Shown one piece after another: positions 43,698-51,898 of a stretch of DNA of 64,000 nucleotides (positions are counted from its first letter, which is position 1; each line of letters starts with the position of its first letter). Below the pieces are notes generated by a model. That model ran no database searches. It saw only the letters and a list, made by a program, of their open reading frames with translations, and was not told the DNA's origin. Origin of the DNA: Cocleimonas flava (lineage in GTDB: Bacteria; Pseudomonadota; Gammaproteobacteria; Thiotrichales; Thiotrichaceae); contig NZ_SMFQ01000004.1 of the NCBI RefSeq assembly GCF_004339015.1, forward strand, positions 805,901-869,900, written 5' to 3'. The translations under genes and the position numbers were made by a program.

Positions 43698-44768
43698 ATG
43701 TACCAAAAGCGGAATACATTGATCATGGTATTTTCTGCTGTTGCCTTGATCGCTTGCGGAGGTGGTGGAAGTAAATCCGAAGAGCAAACGCAGCAGACAG
43801 GTGACGATAGTGGCTCTTCTGTTTCGACTACAACTCCTACAACTCCAGCAACAACTATTCCAGATACACCAACAACGCCAGCTACTAGCGAGCCACGTGT
43901 CATCGAAAATCTGGGTGCGGTTAGCAACGAAATACTTGATGAATACAACGGATATCAGGGTAGCGCCGCTGCTGGTGAATCTCGCTTTGTGTGTCATCCT
44001 GTTCGGATAGAGACTGTCGACCCTATTCTCAACCCAGGTGCTATCTCGAATCACGAACACATATTCTGGGGCAATGCGGCAACCAACCGCAACTCAACCT
44101 ACGATTCCCTAATCAACGAACCTGCTGGAGCGTCTTGTTCTGGTGGCGCCATCAACAAATCAGCCTACTGGATGCCTACCCTGCTCGACCCAGAAGGTAA
44201 TCCCGTTATTCCAGATGTCATATTCAACTATTACAAAACGGGCTATCAAGGACAAGATGCTAGCGCCATCATCTCAATGCCTGCAGGTCTGCAGATGATC
44301 TCGTCACAAAACCCGAACTACTTTGATGGAGCCTTCACCAACTGGTCAACGGGTCCTGATTTTCAAGGTGGCGATAATGAACAGCGATACCTACCCGATG
44401 AGGCTCCACAGTGGTTACGCGCAACGGTTGGCTTTCCTCAATGCTGGAACGGTGTCGAACTGACCTCAGCAAACGGCAAAGATCATGTCGCACACCATAA
44501 CGGTGGTCAGTGCCCCAGCACACATCCGGTGCTATTGCCCGAGCTGACTATTTCAGCATCATGGGAAATTGGTGGTTCGCTGGAAGGATATCAACTCTCT
44601 TCCGATGCAGCCAACGGCGCGCAACCAGGTGAACTACTGCATGCCGATTTCATGGATGCATGGGACCCTGCGTGGATGGATCTCATCGTCACGCGTTGTC
44701 TTAACGCAGAGATCGACTGTGGCACTCGACAGATTGGTCAGTTTGGATTAATCGATCCAAGCTTTTGA
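43698..44768 (+). CDS. DUF1996 lipoprotein
   Basis: The 356-residue protein has a lipobox (LIACG, Cys about 20) and a Thr/Pro-rich linker to about residue 68. A DUF1996 domain follows: FVCHPVRIETVDPILNPGAISNHEHIFWGN, YWMPTLLDPEGN, TVGFPQCWNGVELTSANGKDHVAHHNGGQCPSTHPVLLPEL. The conserved His/Asp/Cys pattern is like that of secreted DUF1996 proteins of bacteria and fungi, of unknown function. A C6-core terminator follows about 35 bp after the stop. Confidence 0.88.
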   Translation: MYQKRNTLIMVFSAVALIACGGGGSKSEEQTQQTGDDSGSSVSTTTPTTPATTIPDTPTTPATSEPRVIENLGAVSNEILDEYNGYQGSAAAGESRFVCHPVRIETVDPILNPGAISNHEHIFWGNAATNRNSTYDSLINEPAGASCSGGAINKSAYWMPTLLDPEGNPVIPDVIFNYYKTGYQGQDASAIISMPAGLQMISSQNPNYFDGAFTNWSTGPDFQGGDNEQRYLPDEAPQWLRATVGFPQCWNGVELTSANGKDHVAHHNGGQCPSTHPVLLPELTISASWEIGGSLEGYQLSSDAANGAQPGELLHADFMDAWDPAWMDLIVTRCLNAEIDCGTRQIGQFGLIDPSF

Positions 44769-44801
44769 GAACAACTAGCTTTTGAAAACAAATAGTCAAA
44801 A

Positions 44802-44832
44802 GGCACCCCCCTACTTTGGGGCGTTTTTTTTT
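44802..44832 (+). terminator. C6-core terminator element, copy 15
   Basis: GGCACCCCCCTACTTTGGGG then CGTTTTTTTTT, 33 bp after the DUF1996 stop on the same strand; a well-formed terminator. Confidence 0.8.
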
Positions 44833-44926
44833 CGATGTATTATTAGATCTACTGAATCCCTAATCGCCAGATGCTTTGGCTTAGTTTAGATTAGTTTAGC
44901 CGTACAAGCTGCTTTGTTACCATGGT

Positions 44927-45859
44927 TTACAATTCGTACAACAACCCCAGTAAGCCGCTTTTCTTCTGCTTTGGTGGTTTTTTAATATTGCGTAGTTCGC
45001 GGCTTTTCTTCACCAGTTCATGAATTATAGGCATCAAAATAATTTCCAGCGCATGCATCATCTGACTACCAGGAACGACCATGGTATTTCTACCAGACAT
45101 AAACGAATTCTTAATATGTTGCAAATAACGGGGGAAATCAGGATTATCAATTTTCTGAAAATTGATCACTAAATAACACTCTTCAAGCGTCGGCTCATCT
45201 CTGGCAGAAAACGGATCGGACGTATCCACGATCGGAATCATTTGTAGATTGATGTGAGTGCGCGAAAACTGCGGCGTGATGTGCTCCGCATAATCCCTCA
45301 TGCGATCAATAATCGTATCCTGAACTTCTTCGCGAGTGTAATTGCGCAGAGTATTGTCGCGCTTCATCTTACGAATCCATTCGAGATTGACGTTCGGCGC
45401 TACACCCACCAACAAATCAGGATACTGCGCCAGATTAATATCGCCCCACACCGCGGCGCCATGATGCCCACGATACAGCAACAGATCACTCTTTCGGGGT
45501 AGCTCCTTCCACGGAGTAAAGGTGCCCGACTCCTGTTCAAAACGATCCGCGAGTTTTTGCGTATGCAAATAATAACGCGACATTCCAGTACCAACAGCCG
45601 CATATTGAAAGAACAGAGATTCCAGTTTATCCAGATGATTACCTTCAGGACTGTAGTGACTTAAGACTTTACCCTCACCCTTGGCTTTTTCGATTTCAAC
45701 TCGCATTTGCTTGCGATCATAACGATGAAACGCATTGCCCTGAATATAAACCGCCTTAACGCGCTCGCGAAAAAAGATATTCTCAAACGCTTGCGTAACC
45801 GCAGCGCTACCAGCACCGGCCGAACTAACAAATGCAATAATCGGGTGTTCTGCAGACAT
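44927..45859 (-). CDS. Phosphoribulokinase paralogue lacking key catalytic residues
   Basis: The 310-residue protein aligns along its length with class I bacterial phosphoribulokinase (VKAVYIQGNAFHRYDRKQM, NLEWIRKMKRDNTLR, FSRTHINLQMIPIVDTSDPF, MVVPGSQMMHALEIILMPII). However, the P-loop reads SSAGAGSAAV where the enzyme has GSSGAGTSTV. The catalytic-base Asp42 is Asn42, and the Glu of YEGLHG is Arg129 (YRGHHG). The Arg-Asp at 168-169 of the Rhodobacter enzyme is kept (KRD). It is probably not an active PRK, yet the full-length frame is preserved. No RuBisCO genes are near. Confidence 0.85.
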   Translation of the reverse strand: MSAEHPIIAFVSSAGAGSAAVTQAFENIFFRERVKAVYIQGNAFHRYDRKQMRVEIEKAKGEGKVLSHYSPEGNHLDKLESLFFQYAAVGTGMSRYYLHTQKLADRFEQESGTFTPWKELPRKSDLLLYRGHHGAAVWGDINLAQYPDLLVGVAPNVNLEWIRKMKRDNTLRNYTREEVQDTIIDRMRDYAEHITPQFSRTHINLQMIPIVDTSDPFSARDEPTLEECYLVINFQKIDNPDFPRYLQHIKNSFMSGRNTMVVPGSQMMHALEIILMPIIHELVKKSRELRNIKKPPKQKKSGLLGLLYEL

Positions 45860-45976
45860 ACAACTTCCTGTGATTTGGAGTTAGGATTGACTGTAACTCA
45901 AGTCAGTTTAGTTGATGTATAAAACGAATCCCATACCACAAAAGGCATAAGCCAATGTGTGTTGAGCATACCTAAA

Positions 45977-46006
45977 GGTCACCCCCTATTTTGGGGCAGT
46001 TTTTTT
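45977..46006 (+). repeat. C6-core element, variant copy 16 (antisense)
   Basis: TCACCCCCTATTTTGGGGCAG with a T-run, a slightly diverged copy (C5 and TATTTT) in + orientation between two - strand genes. Confidence 0.65.
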
Positions 46007-46020
46007 AATGATATCCTATC

Positions 46021-46110
46021 CGTAAGTCGGATAAACGCACCGTCACCCGATATGAATATGTTCATTAACACACAAATATCGGATGGCGAGACTTATCCGA
46101 TCTCCGATAT
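46021..46110. repeat. REP-like imperfect palindrome
   Basis: TCGGATAA and CCCGATAT (left) pair with ATATCGG and TTATCCGA (right) around an AT-rich loop. The right arm CGGATGGCGAGACTTATCCG resembles an enterobacterial REP unit. It lies directly 3' of the reverse-transcriptase-tail/CTERM fusion gene. Confidence 0.55.
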
Positions 46111-46115
46111 GCGGG

Positions 46116-46808
46116 TTACCGCGTTTGTAAGCTTTTAAGTTTTATCGAACGACGACGTCCAAACCAAAGCAGACCACTAATCGTTGCTACTATACCTAGG
46201 GGAGTGAAAATTGGTACCGCTGTTGGATCGGCTATTGATCGCAACGTTGCAGTTATATCAACAGCAGTTGTTGCGGTATCAGTAATCGTAACTTGATAAG
46301 TGCAGCGAAGATCTCCACTGACTAAGTTTGCGTAAAACGGTATATTTGAAGTCATGATAAAAGGCGGAGTCCCTTCTAAACACGTGGTATCATCTAGGTC
46401 TGGAGCAGTAAGCGACTCGCATATTTGCGGGATGTTAAAATTAGTATCCCCCAACATATATGGCCCGTAAACAGCCCCCCCTCCACTCGGAAGTCGTAAA
46501 ATCAAATCAACGTCATCTATTACAGACGATTCGCAGTCGGTGGCGGGCTCAGCCGCATAAACTGTCGAACATACCGATATCAGCCCACACAAACTCCACC
46601 CCAACCACTGTCTAAGATACTGCCCACTGGGCTTATTATTCGCACCTTTCTCATAATGCCAGAGAACCTTTTTATTTCGACATGACACGTAAGTATTTGA
46701 TGCTTGAATACTGGTGGGAGTAATTCTAAACCCTAAAAAATCAAAGCTGTTTTTTGCTCGACCTAGCCATGTTTTATCAGGGTGACTCTCAACGTTAAGC
46801 GATTTCAT
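46116..46808 (-). CDS. Reverse-transcriptase C-terminal segment fused to an IPTL-CTERM-like exported protein
   Basis: The 230-residue chain has two unlike parts. Residues 1 to about 75 (HPDKTWLGRAKNSFDFLGFR ... GQYLRQWLGWSLCGL) match the C-terminal end of group II-like reverse transcriptases, without the catalytic domain. From about residue 60, QYLRQWLGWSLCGLISVCS plus TVYA can serve as a signal peptide. The rest is an exported domain (CESSVIDDVDLILRLPSGG) ending in a CTERM-type tail: TPLGIVATISGLLWFGRRR. The ATG has a plausible Shine-Dalgarno (aagg). The gene is intact. Confidence 0.65.
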   Translation of the reverse strand: MKSLNVESHPDKTWLGRAKNSFDFLGFRITPTSIQASNTYVSCRNKKVLWHYEKGANNKPSGQYLRQWLGWSLCGLISVCSTVYAAEPATDCESSVIDDVDLILRLPSGGGAVYGPYMLGDTNFNIPQICESLTAPDLDDTTCLEGTPPFIMTSNIPFYANLVSGDLRCTYQVTITDTATTAVDITATLRSIADPTAVPIFTPLGIVATISGLLWFGRRRSIKLKSLQTR

Positions 46809-47600
46809 AATACTGTATACCTTATAGATTGTTTAGGGTGATGGAGTTACGAGGGAATATGGGTAAAACGCGTAAGTTGATCATCATATTTAGACTATGA
46901 ACACGCGTTAATGCAAAAAAACTGTATGAGAGCGAATAGCGTTCTTTATAACTTTAGACATAATGGGGTAAGAGGGTATTTTTAAATTGATTTGATGTGT
47001 TGAATACGAGGCGCCAAACAACAAAAAAATCAAAAGTCAGACACACAGAAATGCACGTCGCAAAACGTGAGTTGATAAAAAACAATTGATTACTGAGCTT
47101 CCCTGCCTGCATTAAAGCCTCTACAACACGTTAAAACTAATAGGTCAGTAGGCATTTATTATTATGTTGAATTAGTGTTGCATCGAACGACAACGGTGCT
47201 TCCCTTGTAGCACTTATAGCACAAACAAATTCACTAACAAAGGTATGAAAAAATCTAATCTTTGATATTGCGACTGCACTATTCAGTAAACTACTGAAAC
47301 TGTTAAACATTATAAAAGACAAGAAATTGATAAGCGTTGAGACATTAGAAGAGAGCTTCTATCATGAAAGTTGCTCCTTAAGACTCACTAAGACTAAGTG
47401 GGGGAAGCATGGTGCAGTGCTGGTTGTAGCATGGGAAACATTTTATAGAGCCACCCCCCCTACTTTGGGGCGGTTTTTCTATATCGCAAAAAAAAGTAAA
47501 TCAAAAACACGTAGATAATAACGCAGGATTTTTGCTCCTGTTTGGCTTATATCGTAAGGCGCAAAGTCTATCCATGCGCCGAACGATATATTAAACAGTA
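46809..47600. other. Long AT-rich spacer
   Basis: About 790 bp between the fusion gene and pepN. Short frames exist (for example 47137-47322 minus and 47327-47518 plus) but none has a convincing start, composition or homology. I see no remnant of the missing reverse-transcriptase domain here. The only clear feature is the C6 element at 47450. Confidence 0.55.
47450..47478 (+). repeat. C6-core element, copy 17 (antisense to pepN)
   Basis: GCCACCCCCCCTACTTTGGG then GCGGTTTTT, + orientation, 3' of the - strand pepN gene. The C-run here has seven Cs. Confidence 0.75.
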
Positions 47601-50252
47601 CTATAGTGCTTTACTAACAATCTCAAAAACATCCCCTGATAACCCATCAATCGCCTTAATACGCTCTAACTGCGCACGCATTAACTCAGAACGTCCTGGC
47701 TCATATTGTCTCCAGTTCATTAGCGCACGAGCCATTCTTGAGGCAACTTGTGGGTTGAAGGCATCCAGTTCTATTACCCGGTCTGCGTGGAATTCGTAAC
47801 CTGAACCATCCGCGCTGTGGAAGTTTACTGGGTTGCCATTAGCGAATGCGCCAACCAGTGAACGGACTTTATTCGGGTTTTTCATGTCGAATAATTTATG
47901 GTCCATCAATACTTTAACATTGTCTAAGGTATCTGGCAGGCTTGATGTGGCTTGCATTACAAACCATTTATCCATCACCAAAGTGTCGTGTTCCCATTTC
48001 GCTTCAAAATCAGCGAAGGCTTGGTCGCGTTCTGGGCATTGCATGTCTGATAAACAACTTAGCGCTGCCAAGGTGTCTGTCATGTTGCCGCCCTCTTTTA
48101 ATGACTGAGAGAATTGCTGATAGATCAACGCGCCGACGGCAGGATCGTTGAGCTGGCTGATATAAGCCAGACAGGTATTTTTTAGACGTCGCTTGCCGAT
48201 GCTTACTGCATCTGGTGAATATTCTTCTGCGCTTAGTTGGTTGATTAAATGCCCATAGGTATTTTCTAGTGGAATACGTAAGCTCGATGCGATGGTTTTC
48301 AAGATCAGTTCGCGGACTTCGTGAATCGCTTCTGGATCGGCTTTGTGTTCTGTCGATGCCATCGCTTCCGCCAGGTCATTTTCTGATGGTAGCGTTAGTG
48401 CTTCTGCTTTCAGCGCATTATCTAAATCATCATCCATCAGGACTTGTTGATAGGCACTGATAACTTCAGGCTCTACTCCGATTGGTTTGCCCATTGCTTT
48501 GTCTTCGAGCATTTGCATCATCAGCGTTTTTGCGAGACGTTGACTGGCTTCCCAACGATTAAATTGGTCACTATCGTGTTGCATCAGGAAGATGGTTTCT
48601 TCAGTGGTGTAATCGTAGTTTAGCTTTACAGGCGCTGAGAAATCTCTAAGCAATGATGGCAATGGTTTTGCAGTAATGCCTTTAAATCGCACGCTTTGCG
48701 TTTGTTTGGTTAGCTGGATGGTTTCGCTCAATAGCTCTTTGCCCGGTTTGATGCTTGAAACATCAATCAAACCGATTTTGATGGGAATCAGGTATGGCTT
48801 TTTATCTTCTGCATTGGCTTCTGGCGTGGTGGTGTATGACTGCGTGAGGTTCAAGGTACAGCTATTTTCTTCTTCGTCGTAATCCATGGTTACGTCAACC
48901 GTTGGCGTACCGGCTTGATCGTACCAGTTCTGCATTTGGCTTAAATCCATGTCGTTGGCATCGGCCATTGCCGCGAGGAAGTCTTCGGTGGTAACCGCTT
49001 GACCATCGTGACGTTCGAAGTATAAATCCATGCCTTTACGGAAACCGTCTTGACCTAGCAGTGTGTTGTAAAGACGAACGATTTCAGCGCCCTTTTCATA
49101 CACAGTCAGGGTGTAGAAGTTATTGATTTCCATAAACGATGATGGACGAATCGGATGCGCCATTGGGCTTGCATCTTCAGCGAATTGCAGCGTTCTTAAA
49201 CTACGTACATCTTCGATACGTTTTACCGCACGCGAGTGTAAATCGGCAGTGAATTCCTGATCGCGGAAAACGGTTAACCCTTCTTTAAGGCTTAACTGGA
49301 ACCAATCGCGACAGGTGACGCGGTTACCTGTCCAGTTGTGGAAGTATTCGTGGCCGATGACTGCTTCGATATTGGTGTAATCATTATCTGTTGCGGTTTC
49401 TGGGCTAGCGAAAACCAACTTTGAGTTAAAGACATTCAAGCCTTTGTTTTCCATTGCGCCCATATTGAAATCATCAACGGCAACGACCATGTAGATATCT
49501 AGATCGTATTCAAGTCCGAAGCGATCTTCATCCCATTTCATCGCGCGTTTTAGCGATTGCATGGCGTGATCGCATTTGTCGATATTGTGCGCTTCGGTGT
49601 AAATTTCTAACTTTACGTCTTTGCCTGATGTGGTGGTGTAACTGTCTGTTACGTGCTCTAAATCACCCGCAACTAATGCGAAAAGATAGGCAGGCTTTTT
49701 GAACGGGTCTTCCCAGACTGCAAAGTGTTTACCCTCATCAAGATCTCCTGAATCAATTAGATTGCCGTTAGAAAGCATCACTGGGTATTTTGTTTTATCG
49801 GCACGAATCGTGGTGACGAATTTACCCATCACGTCAGGACGATCGAGGAAGTAAGTGATTTTGCGGAACCCTTGCGCTTCACACTGGGTGCAGAAGTTTC
49901 CGCTAGACTGATACAAACCTTCAAGAGACTTATTGTCTTGCGGATAAATTTTGGTGACGATTTCCAAGCTAAACTCATCTGCCAGGTTTGACAGAATCAG
50001 ACTTTCATCTTCTAGCGCATAATCCTTATCCGTCAATTCATAGCCATTTAAGGTAATCGATTGCAGCTCTAACTCGGCGCCAAACAATTCCAGTTCGGTT
50101 GCCGTGGCTTCTGCGTTTCGCAGATATTGTACTTTAGAGGTAACAATTGCGTGGTCATCAAACAAATCAAACGCCAGATCGACAGTATCAATCCAGAATG
50201 CAGGTTGTTGATAATCTTTGAGGTAAATAGTCTGTGCTTGAGCGTTTTTCAT
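47601..50252 (-). CDS. pepN: Aminopeptidase N
   Basis: This is a cytoplasmic M1-family zinc metallopeptidase removing N-terminal residues from peptides. The 883-residue protein contains the exopeptidase motif GAMENKGLNVF (about 261-271), the zinc site VIGHEYFHNWTGNRVTCRDWFQLSLKEGLTVFRDQEF (HEXXH plus downstream Glu), the catalytic Tyr in NFYTLTVYEKGAEIVR, and a long helical C-terminus as in E. coli PepN. Length matches the family (about 870). Confidence 0.97.
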   Translation of the reverse strand: MKNAQAQTIYLKDYQQPAFWIDTVDLAFDLFDDHAIVTSKVQYLRNAEATATELELFGAELELQSITLNGYELTDKDYALEDESLILSNLADEFSLEIVTKIYPQDNKSLEGLYQSSGNFCTQCEAQGFRKITYFLDRPDVMGKFVTTIRADKTKYPVMLSNGNLIDSGDLDEGKHFAVWEDPFKKPAYLFALVAGDLEHVTDSYTTTSGKDVKLEIYTEAHNIDKCDHAMQSLKRAMKWDEDRFGLEYDLDIYMVVAVDDFNMGAMENKGLNVFNSKLVFASPETATDNDYTNIEAVIGHEYFHNWTGNRVTCRDWFQLSLKEGLTVFRDQEFTADLHSRAVKRIEDVRSLRTLQFAEDASPMAHPIRPSSFMEINNFYTLTVYEKGAEIVRLYNTLLGQDGFRKGMDLYFERHDGQAVTTEDFLAAMADANDMDLSQMQNWYDQAGTPTVDVTMDYDEEENSCTLNLTQSYTTTPEANAEDKKPYLIPIKIGLIDVSSIKPGKELLSETIQLTKQTQSVRFKGITAKPLPSLLRDFSAPVKLNYDYTTEETIFLMQHDSDQFNRWEASQRLAKTLMMQMLEDKAMGKPIGVEPEVISAYQQVLMDDDLDNALKAEALTLPSENDLAEAMASTEHKADPEAIHEVRELILKTIASSLRIPLENTYGHLINQLSAEEYSPDAVSIGKRRLKNTCLAYISQLNDPAVGALIYQQFSQSLKEGGNMTDTLAALSCLSDMQCPERDQAFADFEAKWEHDTLVMDKWFVMQATSSLPDTLDNVKVLMDHKLFDMKNPNKVRSLVGAFANGNPVNFHSADGSGYEFHADRVIELDAFNPQVASRMARALMNWRQYEPGRSELMRAQLERIKAIDGLSGDVFEIVSKAL

Positions 50253-50522
50253 AATATTTTATGGCTTCGTTTAGATGATTAGTTAGGATTATTCGTTAGT
50301 CTATTTTGAGGTTAGTTTATTGCTCTGTTTTGATGCGTTTTTTGTTACTCGAGTTTTGATGTTCTATTATTAATCACAACAGTAATTAAAAGAGTAGTTG
50401 CTAATGATAGCCCAATTGTAAAAAACCTACAGGGTTTTCACCAGTGGGGATTAGGGTTATCGCGCATTCTATTTTTGCGTCATTTGATAGAAAATGACCT
50501 TATCTACTACATGGAGGGTAAA

Positions 50523-51065
50523 ATGAAAAAACCAAGAATAATTTCAAAAAAGACCTTAGTGATGAATAGCGTTGCCACTGTAATAGGCGCTGTAATAGTC
50601 ACTGCATTTGTCACACCTGCATTTGCAGATGAAGAAGATGCGCCTATGACCGTGCAAATCGCACGCTTGTCATCTGAAGCTGCAACCGCTGCCGCACAAG
50701 GCGCCATGCTGGATTGTCGTAAAAGAGGTTTTCAGGCAACCGCTACCGTGGTTGATAAAAACGGAATTGTTCAGGCAGTTGTGCGTGACACCTTGGCACC
50801 ACCTGTTTCTATCCCGATCAGTAAAGCAAAAGCTTATACCGCAGTGAATTTCAGTGCTGATACCTCAGCCATGGCAGATCGTGCAAATACTGCTGTGGGC
50901 ATGTTCGATGGCGTATTGATGTCTGCCGGTGGTGCGGTCATTAATATCGGTGGAAAAATCTACGGGGCGATTGGCGTGAGCGGCGCGCCCGGTGGAGATA
51001 TCGACGAAGCCTGCGCTAAAGCCGGCATCGAAGTAATTGCTGAAGATCTGGAAATGGCCGATTGA
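50523..51065 (+). CDS. HbpS/GlcG-family exported heme-binding-type protein
   Basis: The 180-residue protein starts at the Met after a perfect Shine-Dalgarno (ggaggg at 50514); an upstream in-frame ATG at 50475 is less likely. It has a signal peptide ending near TPAFA and the GlcG/HbpS fold: LSSEAATAAAQGAMLDCRKRGFQATATVVDKNGIVQAVVRDTLAPPVSIPISKAKAYTAVNF and the Gly-rich AVNI..GAIGVSGAPGGDIDEACAKAGI. Family members bind heme or cobalamin or act as oxidative-stress sensors. A C6-core element follows the stop. Confidence 0.88.
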   Translation: MKKPRIISKKTLVMNSVATVIGAVIVTAFVTPAFADEEDAPMTVQIARLSSEAATAAAQGAMLDCRKRGFQATATVVDKNGIVQAVVRDTLAPPVSIPISKAKAYTAVNFSADTSAMADRANTAVGMFDGVLMSAGGAVINIGGKIYGAIGVSGAPGGDIDEACAKAGIEVIAEDLEMAD

Positions 51066-51101
51066 TGACCTATTAGCAAGCATCTACATAATTAGATGTT
51101 T

Positions 51102-51130
51102 GACACCCCCCTACTTATGGGCACTTTTTT
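51102..51130 (+). terminator. C6-core terminator element, copy 18a
   Basis: GACACCCCCCTACTTATGGG then CACTTTTTT, 36 bp after the HbpS-like stop. It forms the left arm of a 28-bp palindrome with copy 18b. Confidence 0.85.
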
Positions 51131-51140
51131 ATTATCATTC

Positions 51141-51170
51141 AAAAAAAGTGCCCGTAAGTAGGGGGGTGTG
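51141..51170 (-). terminator. C6-core terminator element, copy 18b (minus strand)
   Basis: The minus strand reads ACACCCCCCTACTTACGGGC then ACTTTTTTT, 15 bp past the end of the - strand LuxR gene. With copy 18a it forms arms of about 28 bp with one mismatch around a 10-bp loop. Confidence 0.85.
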
Positions 51171-51185
51171 TTTTAACGTTTCGAT

Positions 51186-51692
51186 TTACAATAAGTCTTC
51201 AAAGAACCACGCAGATAATTCATGTCGGCCGCCCAATCCTGATTTTTCATAGATCGCTGAGGCTTGTTTTCTTACCGTCTTTTCGTGCGTATTTCGAGAT
51301 GCAGAGATTTCTTTAACACTCAAACCTTTGAGCATCAGCAAAGCGACTTCTTGCTCGCTGGGCGACAATCCCCATTCGCTAAATTGCCACTGAATGACTT
51401 TCTGGTATTCTTTTTTGCCATCCTGCAAACGTATGTTTGAGCTTTCTAACTGCTTTCTCACATCGGCTAAATTATCTTTCAGCTTGATCTTTTCTTTGGC
51501 TTGTACGGCAATGATATAGGCAAAATAGAGTAAACCTGCGAGCGACATAATCACAATGCCAATTTCTACCCAGGCTTGGGCTAATGATTCCCCATCTGAA
51601 AAATCAGTAAGCTCCTCAAAGACCTCATAAGCGCTGTAGAGAGCGAAGACAATGAAAAACAGGGTAAGTATGATTTTTTGTATTGATGTCAT
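51186..51692 (-). CDS. Membrane-anchored LuxR-type HTH regulator
   Basis: From the Met at 51692 the protein has 168 residues; an earlier ATG at 51713 adds MLECAQS. Two hydrophobic helices (about 5-22 and 42-62) and a coiled-coil (KEKIKLKDNLADVRKQLESS) lead to a C-terminal LuxR HTH: LSPSEQEVALLMLKGLSVKEISASRNTHEKTVRKQASAIYEKSGL. There is no receiver domain, so it may sense a membrane or periplasmic state. It is divergent from eptA, which it could regulate. Confidence 0.85.
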   Translation of the reverse strand: MTSIQKIILTLFFIVFALYSAYEVFEELTDFSDGESLAQAWVEIGIVIMSLAGLLYFAYIIAVQAKEKIKLKDNLADVRKQLESSNIRLQDGKKEYQKVIQWQFSEWGLSPSEQEVALLMLKGLSVKEISASRNTHEKTVRKQASAIYEKSGLGGRHELSAWFFEDLL

Positions 51693-51898
51693 AGATTGCG
51701 CGCATTCTAACAACTAAATACTCTTAAAAATAGAACAAATACGGCATGGGTCATTCGACCCAATTGCCGATTTATGGGGCACTTGCCCATTATCTCCGGC
51801 ACATAGTTTCAATAAGCTCGGCAAATACTCTTGAGGTTGAAGACGTCAGTTTCACTAACTTCGCTCATCTCAAGATTTCCAACCCAGAGCATTTTTCT

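Noticed and set aside
47137-47799. Three short open frames in the spacer before pepN (47137-47322 minus, 47327-47518 plus, 47542-47799 plus).
   Set aside because: No convincing ribosome-binding sites or protein-like composition; the second runs through a C6 element and the third overlaps pepN in antisense.
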